Positions 8,245 to 16,468 of a DNA stretch of 64,000 nucleotides are shown here, in pieces (position 1 is the first letter of the stretch; each line of letters opens with the position of its first letter). Location: assembly GCA_019239965.1 (NCBI GenBank), contig JAFAZC010000050.1, forward strand, positions 1 to 64,000, written 5' to 3'. The translations under genes were made by a program, and so were the position numbers. The notes below the pieces were generated by a model that was given only the letters and a program-made list of their open reading frames with translations, did not search any database and was not told the origin of the DNA. This stretch comes from Kutzneria sp. Lineage in GTDB: Bacteria > Actinomycetota > Actinomycetes > Mycobacteriales > Pseudonocardiaceae.

Positions 8245-8685
8245 ATGAACTACAGCCACCGTGCATCCTGCCGATTCACCGTCGCCTCCTGGTCGGAGAG
8301 CGTCGTGTCCGACATCGACGACTCGGGCACCACGATCGGCGGGACGTATTACCCCATGCGCGGTCTCACCCGGGCTGAGGTCCGCTACTCCTACACCGGC
8401 GATCTGGCGGGAAGCGGCACCCTGGTCTACCTCATCGGCTACAAGGCGGATGCCGCACCAGTGCTCGGCTTCGAACGGTTCGAAGGGACGGTCGCAGGTC
8501 GCGAGGGAACCTGCGTGTTCCGCCATGTCGGCACGCAGGACAAGGGATCGGTGTCCGCCCAGATCGACGTGGTCCCGGGTATGGGCACCGGTGGCCTTGA
8601 AAACCTTCGTGGCGAGGCGGAGCTGTGCATCGCCGGACAAAGCGACGACGGATACCCCCTCACGCTGTGCTTCGACGTCGAGTAG
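8245..8685 (+). CDS. DUF3224-family protein
   Basis: 146 residues. It has the DUF3224 pattern: an early SGTTIGGTYYPM-like strand, YTGDLAGSGTLVYLIGY, FERFEGTVAGREGTCVFRH, and a closing GTGGLENLRGEAEL before the last beta strand. These are small beta-barrel proteins, distantly allene-oxide-cyclase-like, of unknown function. No signal peptide. A second copy of the family is at 49240 in this window. Its last 26 bases overlap the end of the convergent rRNA methyltransferase gene. Confidence 0.85.
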   Translation: MNYSHRASCRFTVASWSESVVSDIDDSGTTIGGTYYPMRGLTRAEVRYSYTGDLAGSGTLVYLIGYKADAAPVLGFERFEGTVAGREGTCVFRHVGTQDKGSVSAQIDVVPGMGTGGLENLRGEAELCIAGQSDDGYPLTLCFDVE

Positions 8686-9538
8686 TCGTGGATGGTGACA
8701 CCAGTGGACGATAGGCGGTCACAGTGACCGCAAGGGTTACGTCGGACCACCGCGGCAGCTGGCTGATCCGTTTGGTCAGGTTATGCGCGTTCTGGTGCCA
8801 CGCATTGGGCCCCATGCCGACCAGTTGGGTCAGCGCCGGGTGGTCGAGCGCCATCGTCGCCTTGAGCCGATCGGTCGCCACCGCCGTGAAGTACGGCTCG
8901 AGCTGGCCGGCAAGGCGGTCCTCCTTTCGGTCCTCGACGCGCATCAGTCCGAGGGGGCCGATGATCTCCCGAAGATGATCGCCTCGGGGTGTGACAACCA
9001 GCAAGACACCACGCCGCCGCAGAATCCGATGGAGCTCGGGGGCATTGCGGGGGGCGAACGTGTTGAGCACCACGGTGGCGGCTTCACTGTGCAGGGGGAG
9101 CTCCTGCCAGGTATCGGCGACGACGGCGCTGATCCGTTCATGTGCGGTGACGGCATGCCGTGCGGCGAACTTCGAGATGTCGACCAGGACGCCCTCCGCC
9201 TGGGGCAGCGCGTCCAGGATCGCGGCGTGGTAGTAGCCGGTGCCGCCGCCGACGTCGACCACACAACCGGACAGCGACGTGTCCACCGTCCCGCGGAGGA
9301 GTTCCACGAGAGCGTCGGCGATCGGAGCGTAATGGCCCGCGGCCAGGAAGGCGGCGCGTGCGTTCACCATGTCCTTGGTGTCGGCGGTGAGCTTGGTCGG
9401 TCGCGGGAGCAGGTTCACGTACCCCTGTCTGGCGACGTCGAAGCTGTGGCCGTCGGGACAGAACAGCGTGCGTCGGCTCGCGGTGAGTGTGCAGGCGCAG
9501 TGGGGACAGCGCAGATACCGCACAACTCTGTCCAACAT
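8660..9538 (-). CDS. 23S rRNA (guanine-N1) methyltransferase, RlmA(II)/TlrB-like
   Basis: 292 residues. The ATG at 9538 follows CGGAGG. The N-terminal zinc ribbon has RCPHCACTL and FCPDGHSFDVARQGYVNLLP, and the SAM-binding loop is VVDVGGGTGYYH. A zinc ribbon plus Rossmann methyltransferase in this order defines RlmA. Enzymes of the RlmA(II)/TlrB branch methylate G748 at the mouth of the ribosomal tunnel and, in macrolide producers such as the tylosin strain, act with Erm enzymes. Whether this copy is housekeeping or a resistance gene cannot be told from sequence. An Erm gene lies in the same window at 38200. A generic rRNA or small-molecule methyltransferase is the alternative. Confidence 0.85.
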   Translation of the reverse strand: MLDRVVRYLRCPHCACTLTASRRTLFCPDGHSFDVARQGYVNLLPRPTKLTADTKDMVNARAAFLAAGHYAPIADALVELLRGTVDTSLSGCVVDVGGGTGYYHAAILDALPQAEGVLVDISKFAARHAVTAHERISAVVADTWQELPLHSEAATVVLNTFAPRNAPELHRILRRRGVLLVVTPRGDHLREIIGPLGLMRVEDRKEDRLAGQLEPYFTAVATDRLKATMALDHPALTQLVGMGPNAWHQNAHNLTKRISQLPRWSDVTLAVTVTAYRPLVSPSTTTRRRSTA

Positions 9539-9605
9539 CGGGTACCTCCGCGAGTCTGACGGCACCGGAGCCGTGTGGTGACCTCCGCGGTTCGCTGACG
9601 GTGCC

Positions 9606-10010
9606 CTACGGGCAGGCTTCGGACAGCTTCACGGCGGCGAAATCGATTTTCGTTGTCACGGTGACCGGTGTGCCAGCGGGGATGTTCTGCGAACACACTT
9701 TCCAGTCGGAATCGAGGATCTGATGGCGATTCCTCCCCGTGGCGTCGTGTGATGCGGTGAAGAAGATGGCGTTGGCGGTCAACGCCTGGATCTGGTCCTG
9801 AGCCTTCTGTAGGTTGCCACCGACCAGATTCGGCATTATCCACTGCCTGACAGTGCTCGCCGTCGGTGTTGTGGGGATGCGAGGAGTCGACCCGCCTGGT
9901 GCCGATGAGGACGTCGTGCTCGTGGGTGCCACGTTCTGACAGGCCGTCGCGGCTATGCCAGCGCCGACAAGGCACATGGCCAGTGCCAGCCGTCCGTCCG
10001 GCTTTCTCAC
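9606..10010 (-). CDS. PASTA-domain lipoprotein
   Basis: 134 residues, GTG start six bases after GGGAGG. A signal peptide ends in the lipobox AATAC, with the lipidated Cys near residue 24. A Ser/Thr/Pro-rich linker to about residue 55 follows. Then comes one PASTA-like repeat: IMPNLVGGNLQKAQDQIQA, a middle stretch, and IPAGTPVTVTTKIDF. The chain ends in EACP and has two Cys that could form a disulfide. PASTA domains bind muropeptides in kinases and PBPs, so a wall-sensing or wall-anchored role is possible. It is monocistronic. Moderately sure of the lipoprotein call and of the PASTA fold. Confidence 0.8.
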   Translation of the reverse strand: MRKPDGRLALAMCLVGAGIAATACQNVAPTSTTSSSAPGGSTPRIPTTPTASTVRQWIMPNLVGGNLQKAQDQIQALTANAIFFTASHDATGRNRHQILDSDWKVCSQNIPAGTPVTVTTKIDFAAVKLSEACP

Positions 10011-10125
10011 CGATTACCTCCCGATTGTCATCAGCATCGTCGCCTCGTCGATGGTGCCTGGACAACCAGCCGCACAGGGCGCCATGTGCCAACCTGACCC
10101 GATTCGGGGTCGCGTCGATACCCGG

Positions 10126-10596
10126 TTAGGTGTGCCGGACGTCTCTGCGGTACCTGTCGGCGAGTTCGGTGACCGGTTCCGGAAGTTGGCCGGTCATCAG
10201 ATCCGCCACGGTGACCCGTTCGAAGACGTCGCGGAGGCTCACGCGTGCCGCCATCCACACATCCCGCAGCCGCCGAGCTGGCCCCGGATACGACAGTGTG
10301 ACGAGGCTGGTGTCGTGCACGTTCACCAGCGGTCCGTCGACCGTGCGCAGCACGTCGGCCAAGGTGATCTCGTGGGCGGGTCGCCACAATTCGAAGCCGC
10401 CGTCCGGGCCGCGGGTGCTGCGCACGAGTCGGGCCCGACGCAGTTCGCTCAACACGGTGTGCAGGAACTTGAGTGGAATGCCCTGTTCGTCGGCCAGCCG
10501 GGTGGCGGTGACCGGGCCGTCGTCGGTGTCCGCGGCGAGCTGAACCATCGCACGCAGCGCGTAGTCGGCCTTGGACGAAACCCTCACCCGTCTCAT
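10126..10596 (-). CDS. Rrf2-family transcriptional regulator
   Basis: 156 residues. The N-terminal winged helix reads VSSKADYALRAMVQLA, then IPLKFLHTVLSELRRARLVRSTRGPDGGFEL, which is diagnostic for Rrf2 (the last part is the wing). It lacks the three Cys that hold an Fe-S cluster in IscR and NsrR, so it is of the CymR/ligand- or partner-sensing type. The ATG is very close to AAGGA, so the in-frame GTG at 10587 (GGAAG nine bases upstream) may be the true start. It is divergent from the FAD protein-cysCDN operon with a strong palindrome between. Control of sulfate activation in response to cysteine supply is a reasonable inference. Confidence 0.9.
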   Translation of the reverse strand: MRRVRVSSKADYALRAMVQLAADTDDGPVTATRLADEQGIPLKFLHTVLSELRRARLVRSTRGPDGGFELWRPAHEITLADVLRTVDGPLVNVHDTSLVTLSYPGPARRLRDVWMAARVSLRDVFERVTVADLMTGQLPEPVTELADRYRRDVRHT

Positions 10597-10652
10597 CTTC
10601 CTTCATCGGAAAGGCGCTCGCGACGCCGCCCCTTTCGGAGGCGCCGGACACG

Positions 10653-10700
10653 TACTAAAGTAATGACATGTGGGCTATTAAGTCTACTAAAATAGTAGAC
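10653..10700. promoter_or_regulatory. Rrf2 operator candidate: perfect palindrome plus degenerate second copy
   Basis: 10682-10700 is GTCTACTA AAA TAGTAGAC, a perfect 8-bp inverted repeat. At 10653-10667 TACTAAAGTAATGAC repeats its core. Both sit 18-65 bases before the FAD protein start, between it and the divergent Rrf2 gene, so they could block transcription both ways. Confidence 0.72.
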
Positions 10701-10717
10701 AATGTATCGGGCTTCTG

Positions 10718-12163
10718 ATGTCGGCGGCCGTGGGCACAGTCGCGGTGGTGGGGGCTGGCGCGGCGGGCGCTGTCACGGCCGTGCGTCTTCTCGAACGAGC
10801 CTCCGGTCGGCTGGAGGTGCTGCTGATCGACCCGGTACCGGGACACGGCCGCGGTGTGGCCTATGCGACGGCCGATCCGCGACACCGGCTGAACACCCCG
10901 GCGGGCCAGATGAGCGCGAGCGCGGACGACCCGCTGGACTTCGTGCGTTGGCTCGGTGGGCAGGCTGGACCCGGAGACTACGTCCCCCGAGCCCAGTTCG
11001 GCGCCTACCTCGCTGACTTCCTGGACCGAACGGTGAACCGAGGTGGTAGCGCGAGCCTGCGGCGGATCCATGCCAGAGTCGTTGGACTACGGGCCGGCCG
11101 TACCGGTGCGTCCGTGCGGTTGGCGCACGGAGGTGCCATCGAGGCGGATGCGGTCGTGCTCGCCATCGGGTCGTTCCCGGCGAGCACGATGGGTATTGCC
11201 GAGCGGTTGCGCGAATCGGCGAGGTTCGTGGCAGACCCGTGGGCGCCGGGCGCAGTGGCCGCGGTCCGGGAAACCGGTGACGTTCTCCTCGTCGGCACCG
11301 GCCTGACAATGATCGACATGGCGTTGTCACTGGAACGTCCGGGCCGTGTGGTGCACGCGGTGTCCCGGCATGGACTGCTGCCACGAGCACACTCGAACAC
11401 GCCGGCGGAGCCCGTCGATCCCCCTGACTTCGCCGGACTGGTTGGCCTGTCCTCGGTGCGCCGGGCCGTGCTCCGGCACGTCGGTGCCCGGGTGCGGGCC
11501 GACGGGGACTGGCGGGCCGCGATCGACGCGTTGCGCCCACTCGTACCGACCCTGTGGGCCGGTATGCCCATTGCCGACCGACTGCGGTTCCTGACGCAGG
11601 ACCGGCGGTTGTGGGATGTGCATCGGCATCGGATGCCGGCGACGACGGCCGCCGAGGTCGACGCCCTGCGCGTCAGCGGTCGACTCGTCGTGCACGCGGG
11701 CGAGATCACTGACGCGGCGCGGGTGGCCGATGGGCTGCGTGTCACCCTCTCGGACGGGGCGTCGCTGCGGGTGGCCGCCGTGGTGAACTGCACCGGCGTG
11801 CACGAGTACGTCGGCAGAGTCAGCGATCCGCTCGTTGACGAGCTGGTCGCCACGGGCGGGGCGCGTCCCGGACCGCTCGGACTCGGGTTCGACACGGCGC
11901 CGGATGGCCGGATCCTGCCCGCCGACGGACGCCGGGTGCCGGTGTGGACCTTGGGTTCGCCACGAAGGGGAACCCTTTGGGAAACGACGGCTTTCCCGGA
12001 AATACGGAAACAGGCGCGGGATATCGCCGCGAGCGTGCTTGCCGCTGGCCAGCAGCCGATCACCGATTCGGAGGAATTCGAACCATGGCGACATCCAGAT
12101 CGGACCCGCGACGGTCGACGTCGGCAACATCCACTGTGGACCGCGGGATCACCGTCTGGCTGA
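10718..12163 (+). CDS. FAD/NAD(P)-binding oxidoreductase, first gene of the sulfate-activation operon
   Basis: 481 residues. The Rossmann loop VAVVGAGAAGAVTAVRLLE is at residues 8-26. The NAD_binding_9 family signature YATADPRHRLNTPAGQMSA follows, then a second dinucleotide loop VLLVGTGLTMIDMALSLE near residue 190, and a late NCTGVHEYV. Proteins of this type (PF13454) are flavoenzymes of largely unknown reaction, distantly similar to lysine/ornithine N-hydroxylases. The 3' end overlaps cysC by 79 bases, so it is co-translated with APS kinase. No ribosome site precedes the ATG, and the Rrf2 operator lies immediately upstream. A redox role in sulfur metabolism is inferred from context only. Confidence 0.78.
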   Translation: MSAAVGTVAVVGAGAAGAVTAVRLLERASGRLEVLLIDPVPGHGRGVAYATADPRHRLNTPAGQMSASADDPLDFVRWLGGQAGPGDYVPRAQFGAYLADFLDRTVNRGGSASLRRIHARVVGLRAGRTGASVRLAHGGAIEADAVVLAIGSFPASTMGIAERLRESARFVADPWAPGAVAAVRETGDVLLVGTGLTMIDMALSLERPGRVVHAVSRHGLLPRAHSNTPAEPVDPPDFAGLVGLSSVRRAVLRHVGARVRADGDWRAAIDALRPLVPTLWAGMPIADRLRFLTQDRRLWDVHRHRMPATTAAEVDALRVSGRLVVHAGEITDAARVADGLRVTLSDGASLRVAAVVNCTGVHEYVGRVSDPLVDELVATGGARPGPLGLGFDTAPDGRILPADGRRVPVWTLGSPRRGTLWETTAFPEIRKQARDIAASVLAAGQQPITDSEEFEPWRHPDRTRDGRRRQHPLWTAGSPSG

Positions 12164-12672
12164 CCGGCTTACCCAGTGCGGGCAAGTCGACCATCGCGCT
12201 CGGCGTCGCTGAGCGGTTACGGGCCGACGGCCACCGGGTCGAGGTGCTGGACGGCGACGAGATCCGCGGGAATCTCACCGCGGACCTCGGATTCACGCGA
12301 GCCGACCGGGAAGAGAACGTCCGACGGATCGGGTTCATCGCGGAAATGCTGTCCCGCAACGGCATTATCACGCTGGTGCCGGTGATAGCACCCTATTCCG
12401 CCAGCCGGGACCGGGTTCGCGCCGAGCATGTGGCCAACGGCACCGACTTCGCCGAGGTGTACGTGGCGACGCCGGTCGAGGTGTGCACCTCACGTGACGT
12501 CAAGGGGCTGTATGCGAAACAGCGGGCTGGTCAGCTGACTGGGCTCACCGGAGTCGACGATCCGTACGAACCGCCGAACCATCCCGAGCTGTGTGTGCCC
12601 GCGCATACGCAGTCCGCCGCCGAGTCGATCGGCGTCGTCCATGGTTTCCTACTGACAAGGATCGCGGCATGA
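12085..12672 (+). CDS. cysC: Adenylylsulfate (APS) kinase
   Basis: 195 residues from the ATG at 12085, which has GGAGG ten bases upstream inside the previous gene. Walker A GLPSAGKS is at residues 28-35, followed by LDGDEIRGNL, the APS-binding RADREENVRRIGFIAEML and the late KGLYAKQRAG motif. All are diagnostic for CysC, which phosphorylates APS to PAPS with ATP. Length is standard. Its TGA overlaps the cysD start. A full cysC-cysD-cysN set makes PAPS, which can feed reductive assimilation or sulfotransferases. No PAPS reductase or sulfite reductase is in the window. Confidence 0.96.
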   Translation: MATSRSDPRRSTSATSTVDRGITVWLTGLPSAGKSTIALGVAERLRADGHRVEVLDGDEIRGNLTADLGFTRADREENVRRIGFIAEMLSRNGIITLVPVIAPYSASRDRVRAEHVANGTDFAEVYVATPVEVCTSRDVKGLYAKQRAGQLTGLTGVDDPYEPPNHPELCVPAHTQSAAESIGVVHGFLLTRIAA

Positions 12673-13565
12673 ACGCCGTGACGGATCTGGATGTGTTGGA
12701 ATCCGAGGCGATCCACATCATCCGGGAAACAGCCGGGGAGTTCGACCGGCCGGTGCTGCTGTTCTCCGGCGGCAAGGACTCCACCGTCCTGCTCCACCTG
12801 GCCCGCAAAGCCTTCCACCCCGCCCCCCTACCCTTCCCCCTGCTGCACATCGACACTGGCCACAACTTCGACGAAGTTCTCGCCTTCCGCGACCACACCG
12901 TCACCCACCACCAACTGCGCCTACACGTCGCGTGCGTGCAAGACTGGATCAACGACGGCCGACTTGCCGAACGCGCGGACGGCACCCGCAACCCCCTGCA
13001 AACAATCCCCCTGCTCGACACCATCACCACCCACCGCTTCGACGCCGTACTCGGCGGCGCCCGCCGCGACGAAGACCGCGCCCGCGCCAAAGAACGCATC
13101 GTCAGCCTCCGCGACACCTTCGGCGGCTGGGACCCCCGCCGCCAGCGCCCCGAACTGTGGAACCTCTACAACGGCCGCCACCGCCCCGGCGAACACGCCC
13201 GTATCTTCCCGCTGTCCAACTGGACCGAACTGGACATCTGGCGCTACGTCGACCAGGAGGCCATCGAGGTTGCCTGGCTGTACTACGCCCACCCCCGCAA
13301 GGTGTACCTGCACGAGGGCATGTGGTTGACCCCCGGCCCCTGGGGCGGCCCCCGCGACGGCGAACCCCTGCTCACCAAGACGGTGCGCTACCGCACCATC
13401 GGCGACGGCTCCTGCACCGGCGCGATCGAATCCACCGCCACCACCCCCACCCAGGTCATCGCCGAGATCACCGCGTGCCGCCTGACCGAACGCGGCGCCA
13501 CCCGCGCCGATGACCGCCTGAGCGAGGCGGCCATGGAAGACCGCAAACGGGAAGGCTACTTCTGA
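12669..13565 (+). CDS. cysD: Sulfate adenylyltransferase subunit 2
   Basis: 298 residues, ATG overlapping the cysC stop. The PP-loop LLFSGGKDSTVLLHLA is at about residues 28-43. LLHIDTGHNFDEVLAFRD, LGGARRDEDRARAKERI and FPLSNWTELDIWRYVD follow, and the C-terminus ends in EDRKREGYF, all typical of CysD. It joins sulfate to ATP's AMP, with CysN supplying GTP hydrolysis. From roughly 12800 onward the codon choice changes sharply: Pro is mostly CCC, Gln CAA and Glu GAA, unlike the neighbours, although the protein is intact. This suggests an acquired or recombined stretch. Confidence 0.96.
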   Translation: MNAVTDLDVLESEAIHIIRETAGEFDRPVLLFSGGKDSTVLLHLARKAFHPAPLPFPLLHIDTGHNFDEVLAFRDHTVTHHQLRLHVACVQDWINDGRLAERADGTRNPLQTIPLLDTITTHRFDAVLGGARRDEDRARAKERIVSLRDTFGGWDPRRQRPELWNLYNGRHRPGEHARIFPLSNWTELDIWRYVDQEAIEVAWLYYAHPRKVYLHEGMWLTPGPWGGPRDGEPLLTKTVRYRTIGDGSCTGAIESTATTPTQVIAEITACRLTERGATRADDRLSEAAMEDRKREGYF

Positions 13566-14848
13566 TGGGCGATCTGGTGCGGCTGACCACCGCCGGCAGC
13601 GTCGATGACGGCAAGTCCACCCTGGTCGGGCGGCTGCTGTATGACACCCGCTCGGTCCTGGCCGACCAACTGGCCGCCGTGCAGGACGCCTCGGCCCGCC
13701 GCGGGTCGGCCACCCTGGACCTGGCGCTGCTGGTCGACGGGCTGCGCGCCGAACGCGCCCAGGGCATCACCATCGACGTGGCCTACCGCTACTTCGCCAC
13801 CCCCGCCCGCTCGTTTATCTTGGCCGACGCCCCCGGGCACGTGCAGTACACCCGCAACATGGTCACCGGCGCCTGCACCGCCCAGGTGGCGGTCCTGCTG
13901 GTCGACGCCCGCACCGGTGTCCTCGAGCAAACCCGCCGCCACGCCGCGATCCTGGCCCTGCTCGGGGTGCCCCGGCTGGTGCTGGCGGTCAACAAGATCG
14001 ACCTGGTCGACTACGACGAGGCGGTCTTCGCCCGCATCGCCAAAGAGTTCACCGCCCACACCCTGGCCTTGGGATATCCCCACGAGCGGGTGGTGAGCAT
14101 CCCGGTCTGCGCGCTGCTGGGCGACAACGTGGTCGACCCCTCCGCGCACACCCCTTGGTATGCCGTGCCCACCCTGATCGAGCACCTGGACACCGTGCCG
14201 GTGCACGGGGATGCCAACCGGGTGGGGTTGCGGTTTCCCGTGCAGTACGTGATCCGACCCCGCACGCCGGAGTATCCGGACTACCGCGGCTATGCCGGCC
14301 AAATCGCCGCGGGCACGGTCACCGTCGGCGACCAGGTCATGGTGCTGCCCTCGGGGGTACGCTCCACCGTGTCCGGGATCGACTCCCCCCACGGCCCGTG
14401 CACCACCGCGACCACCGGTCAGTCGGTGACCCTGCTGCTGGCCGAGGACCTCGACGTGTCCCGGGGTGACCTGATCGCCACGGCCGCCGCGCCGCCACGG
14501 CTGACCCAGCAGGTCACCGCGACGCTGTGCTGGCTGGCCCAGCGTCCCGCGCACGCCGGCATGCGGGTGCTGGTCAAACACGGAACGCGCACCGTGCCCG
14601 CCCTGGTGACCGCCCTGCTGTCCCGGTTCGACGAGCAGACACTGTGCAGTATCGACGCTCCGGAGTCCCTAGCGCTCAACGACATCGGCCGGGTCACGCT
14701 GCGCAGCGCGCAGCCACTTCCGTTGGACGACTATGCACACGGCCGGGGAAACGGCGCTTTTCTGGTCATCGATCCCGCCGATGGCACAACACTGGCTGGT
14801 GGTCTGGTGGGTGCCCCGTTACCGGTGCTGGACCCGACCAGAACCTAG
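13565..14848 (+). CDS. cysN: Sulfate adenylyltransferase subunit 1 (GTPase)
   Basis: 427 residues; the ATG shares its A with the cysD stop (TGATG). G1 loop GSVDDGKST is at residues 11-19, the switch region has GITIDVAYRYF, G3 is DAPGH and G4 is NKID. Elongation-factor-like beta-barrels follow. The protein couples GTP hydrolysis to APS formation by CysD. It is a stand-alone CysN, not fused to CysC, consistent with the separate cysC upstream. The unusual CCC/GAA-rich codon style of cysD continues through most of it and fades after about 14640. It ends the operon. Confidence 0.96.
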   Translation: MGDLVRLTTAGSVDDGKSTLVGRLLYDTRSVLADQLAAVQDASARRGSATLDLALLVDGLRAERAQGITIDVAYRYFATPARSFILADAPGHVQYTRNMVTGACTAQVAVLLVDARTGVLEQTRRHAAILALLGVPRLVLAVNKIDLVDYDEAVFARIAKEFTAHTLALGYPHERVVSIPVCALLGDNVVDPSAHTPWYAVPTLIEHLDTVPVHGDANRVGLRFPVQYVIRPRTPEYPDYRGYAGQIAAGTVTVGDQVMVLPSGVRSTVSGIDSPHGPCTTATTGQSVTLLLAEDLDVSRGDLIATAAAPPRLTQQVTATLCWLAQRPAHAGMRVLVKHGTRTVPALVTALLSRFDEQTLCSIDAPESLALNDIGRVTLRSAQPLPLDDYAHGRGNGAFLVIDPADGTTLAGGLVGAPLPVLDPTRT

Positions 14849-14937
14849 TATCCGGCTGGCGCGGACCTTGACCGGGCAGGCATCGGGCAATACGTTTGGG
14901 ATCAAATGATCAACTCCCGTGCCGTCGAGGAGCGCAC

Positions 14938-16404
14938 ATGGTCACCGCGGTCGTTGAAGGCGTCGAGGTCGACACGCGGCACTGGATCGCGGGGCGCAGG
15001 GTGGCCTCGGGCTCGACGTTCACCGACATCTCGCCCATTGACGAGACTCCTCTCGCCGAGGTGTCCTCGGCGGGCCCAGCCGAGGTCGATGCGGCTGTCG
15101 CCGCTGCGCGTGCGGCGTTCCCTTCCTGGGCCAGCTGGTCGCGCGAGGAGCGGGCCGCCGTGCTGCACCGGGTGGCTGACGGTGTGGAAAGGCGGGCCGA
15201 GGAGTTGTCGGCGGTGGAAACCCGCGACAACGGCGCGCTGCTACGCTCCCACCGGCGGGGAGTCATGCCGAGAGCAGCGACGAACTTCCGCTTCTTCGCC
15301 GACCATCTGCTCACCCTGGACCGCTCCGCACCGGACATCGACGGCCACCGCCAGCGTGTCACGCACGATCCGGCCGGCGTCGCGGCCGTCATCACCCCGT
15401 GGAACGCCCCGCTGATGCTCGCGACATGGCGTATCGCACCAGCGCTCGCCGCCGGCAACACGGTCGTGGCGAAGCCGCCAGAGTGGGCGCCGCTGACCGC
15501 GTCGCTGCTTGCCGACATCACCGCCGACGCGGGCCTGCCCGCCGGTGTCCTCAACATCGTGCAGGGCACCGGCGAGGAAGCCGGCGCCCCGCTGTCGGCC
15601 CATCCCGGAATCAACCGGATGTCGTTCACCGGGTCCGTGCCGACCGCCGGCAGGGTAGCGGCGGCCGCGGCACCCAACATCGTGCCGCTGTCCTTCGAGC
15701 TCGGCGGCAAGTCCCCGCTCGTGGTGTTCGCGGACGCCGATTTCGACCTCGCTGTCGCGCTCGCTGTCGAGCAGTTCGACAACTCCGGCCAGGTCTGCCT
15801 CGGCGCGTTCCGGATCCTGGTTGAGGACCGCGTCGCGTCCGGTTTCGTCGACGCCGTTGTGGACCGTGCCAGCCAGCTCGTGCAGGGAGATCCTCGGGAA
15901 GAGACCACCGACATGAGCTGCCTGGTGTCCCGACGGCACTTCGAGCGGGTCGACGGATTCGTCCGCCGGGCGAGGGCAGCTGGTGCGAGCGCGATCCTCG
16001 GCGGCGGACCCAACCACGACGTCGGTCACCTGTTCTACCGGCCGACCATTCTCGCGGGCGCCGAGCCGGGCGCCGAGATCCTCACCGAGGAGGTGTTCGG
16101 GCCGGTCCTGACCGTGCAGACCTTCGAATCCGAGGACCAGGCCGTCGCCATGGCCAATGACACCCGCTTCGGGCTCGCGGCCACGCTGGTCACCGGCGAC
16201 CCCGAGCGGGCGGAGCGAGTCAGCGCGCTGATCTCGGCCGGCACCGTCTGGGTCAACTGTTTCTTCGTACGCGACCTCGGCGCGCCGTTTGGCGGCAACG
16301 GCCATTCCGGCATTGGCCGCGAAGGCGGCGGGTGGTCATTCGACTTCCACTGCGACGTGAAGAACACGGTGTTCGCGCCCACTGGGTGGCGCGACAGTGG
16401 CTGA
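14938..16404 (+). CDS. NAD(P)-dependent aldehyde dehydrogenase
   Basis: 488 residues. The ATG at 14938 has GAGGAG five bases upstream; an upstream in-frame ATG lacks one. N-terminal segment HWIAGRRVASG, then ITPWNAPLML with the conserved Asn, FTGSVPTAGRVA, the catalytic Glu in ELGGKSP (about residue 254) and the catalytic Cys in NSGQVCLG (about residue 287). The ending FGGNGHSGIGREGG is normal. It is closest in style to dehydrogenases for 2-hydroxymuconic or 5-carboxymethyl-2-hydroxymuconic semialdehyde, but the substrate is not decided. It stands alone after cysN with a 90-bp gap. Confidence 0.9.
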   Translation: MVTAVVEGVEVDTRHWIAGRRVASGSTFTDISPIDETPLAEVSSAGPAEVDAAVAAARAAFPSWASWSREERAAVLHRVADGVERRAEELSAVETRDNGALLRSHRRGVMPRAATNFRFFADHLLTLDRSAPDIDGHRQRVTHDPAGVAAVITPWNAPLMLATWRIAPALAAGNTVVAKPPEWAPLTASLLADITADAGLPAGVLNIVQGTGEEAGAPLSAHPGINRMSFTGSVPTAGRVAAAAAPNIVPLSFELGGKSPLVVFADADFDLAVALAVEQFDNSGQVCLGAFRILVEDRVASGFVDAVVDRASQLVQGDPREETTDMSCLVSRRHFERVDGFVRRARAAGASAILGGGPNHDVGHLFYRPTILAGAEPGAEILTEEVFGPVLTVQTFESEDQAVAMANDTRFGLAATLVTGDPERAERVSALISAGTVWVNCFFVRDLGAPFGGNGHSGIGREGGGWSFDFHCDVKNTVFAPTGWRDSG

Positions 16405-16468
16405 GTCGCGTCGCCGCTGCCGCTAATTCCATCGACAGGGACAGTCGCGAGCGCCACACTGTCCTGTC

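Noticed and set aside
12085-14848. cysCDN as part of a DNA phosphorothioation or sulfation gene cluster
   Set aside because: No dnd genes or sulfotransferases are nearby; an ordinary PAPS-forming operon explains the set.
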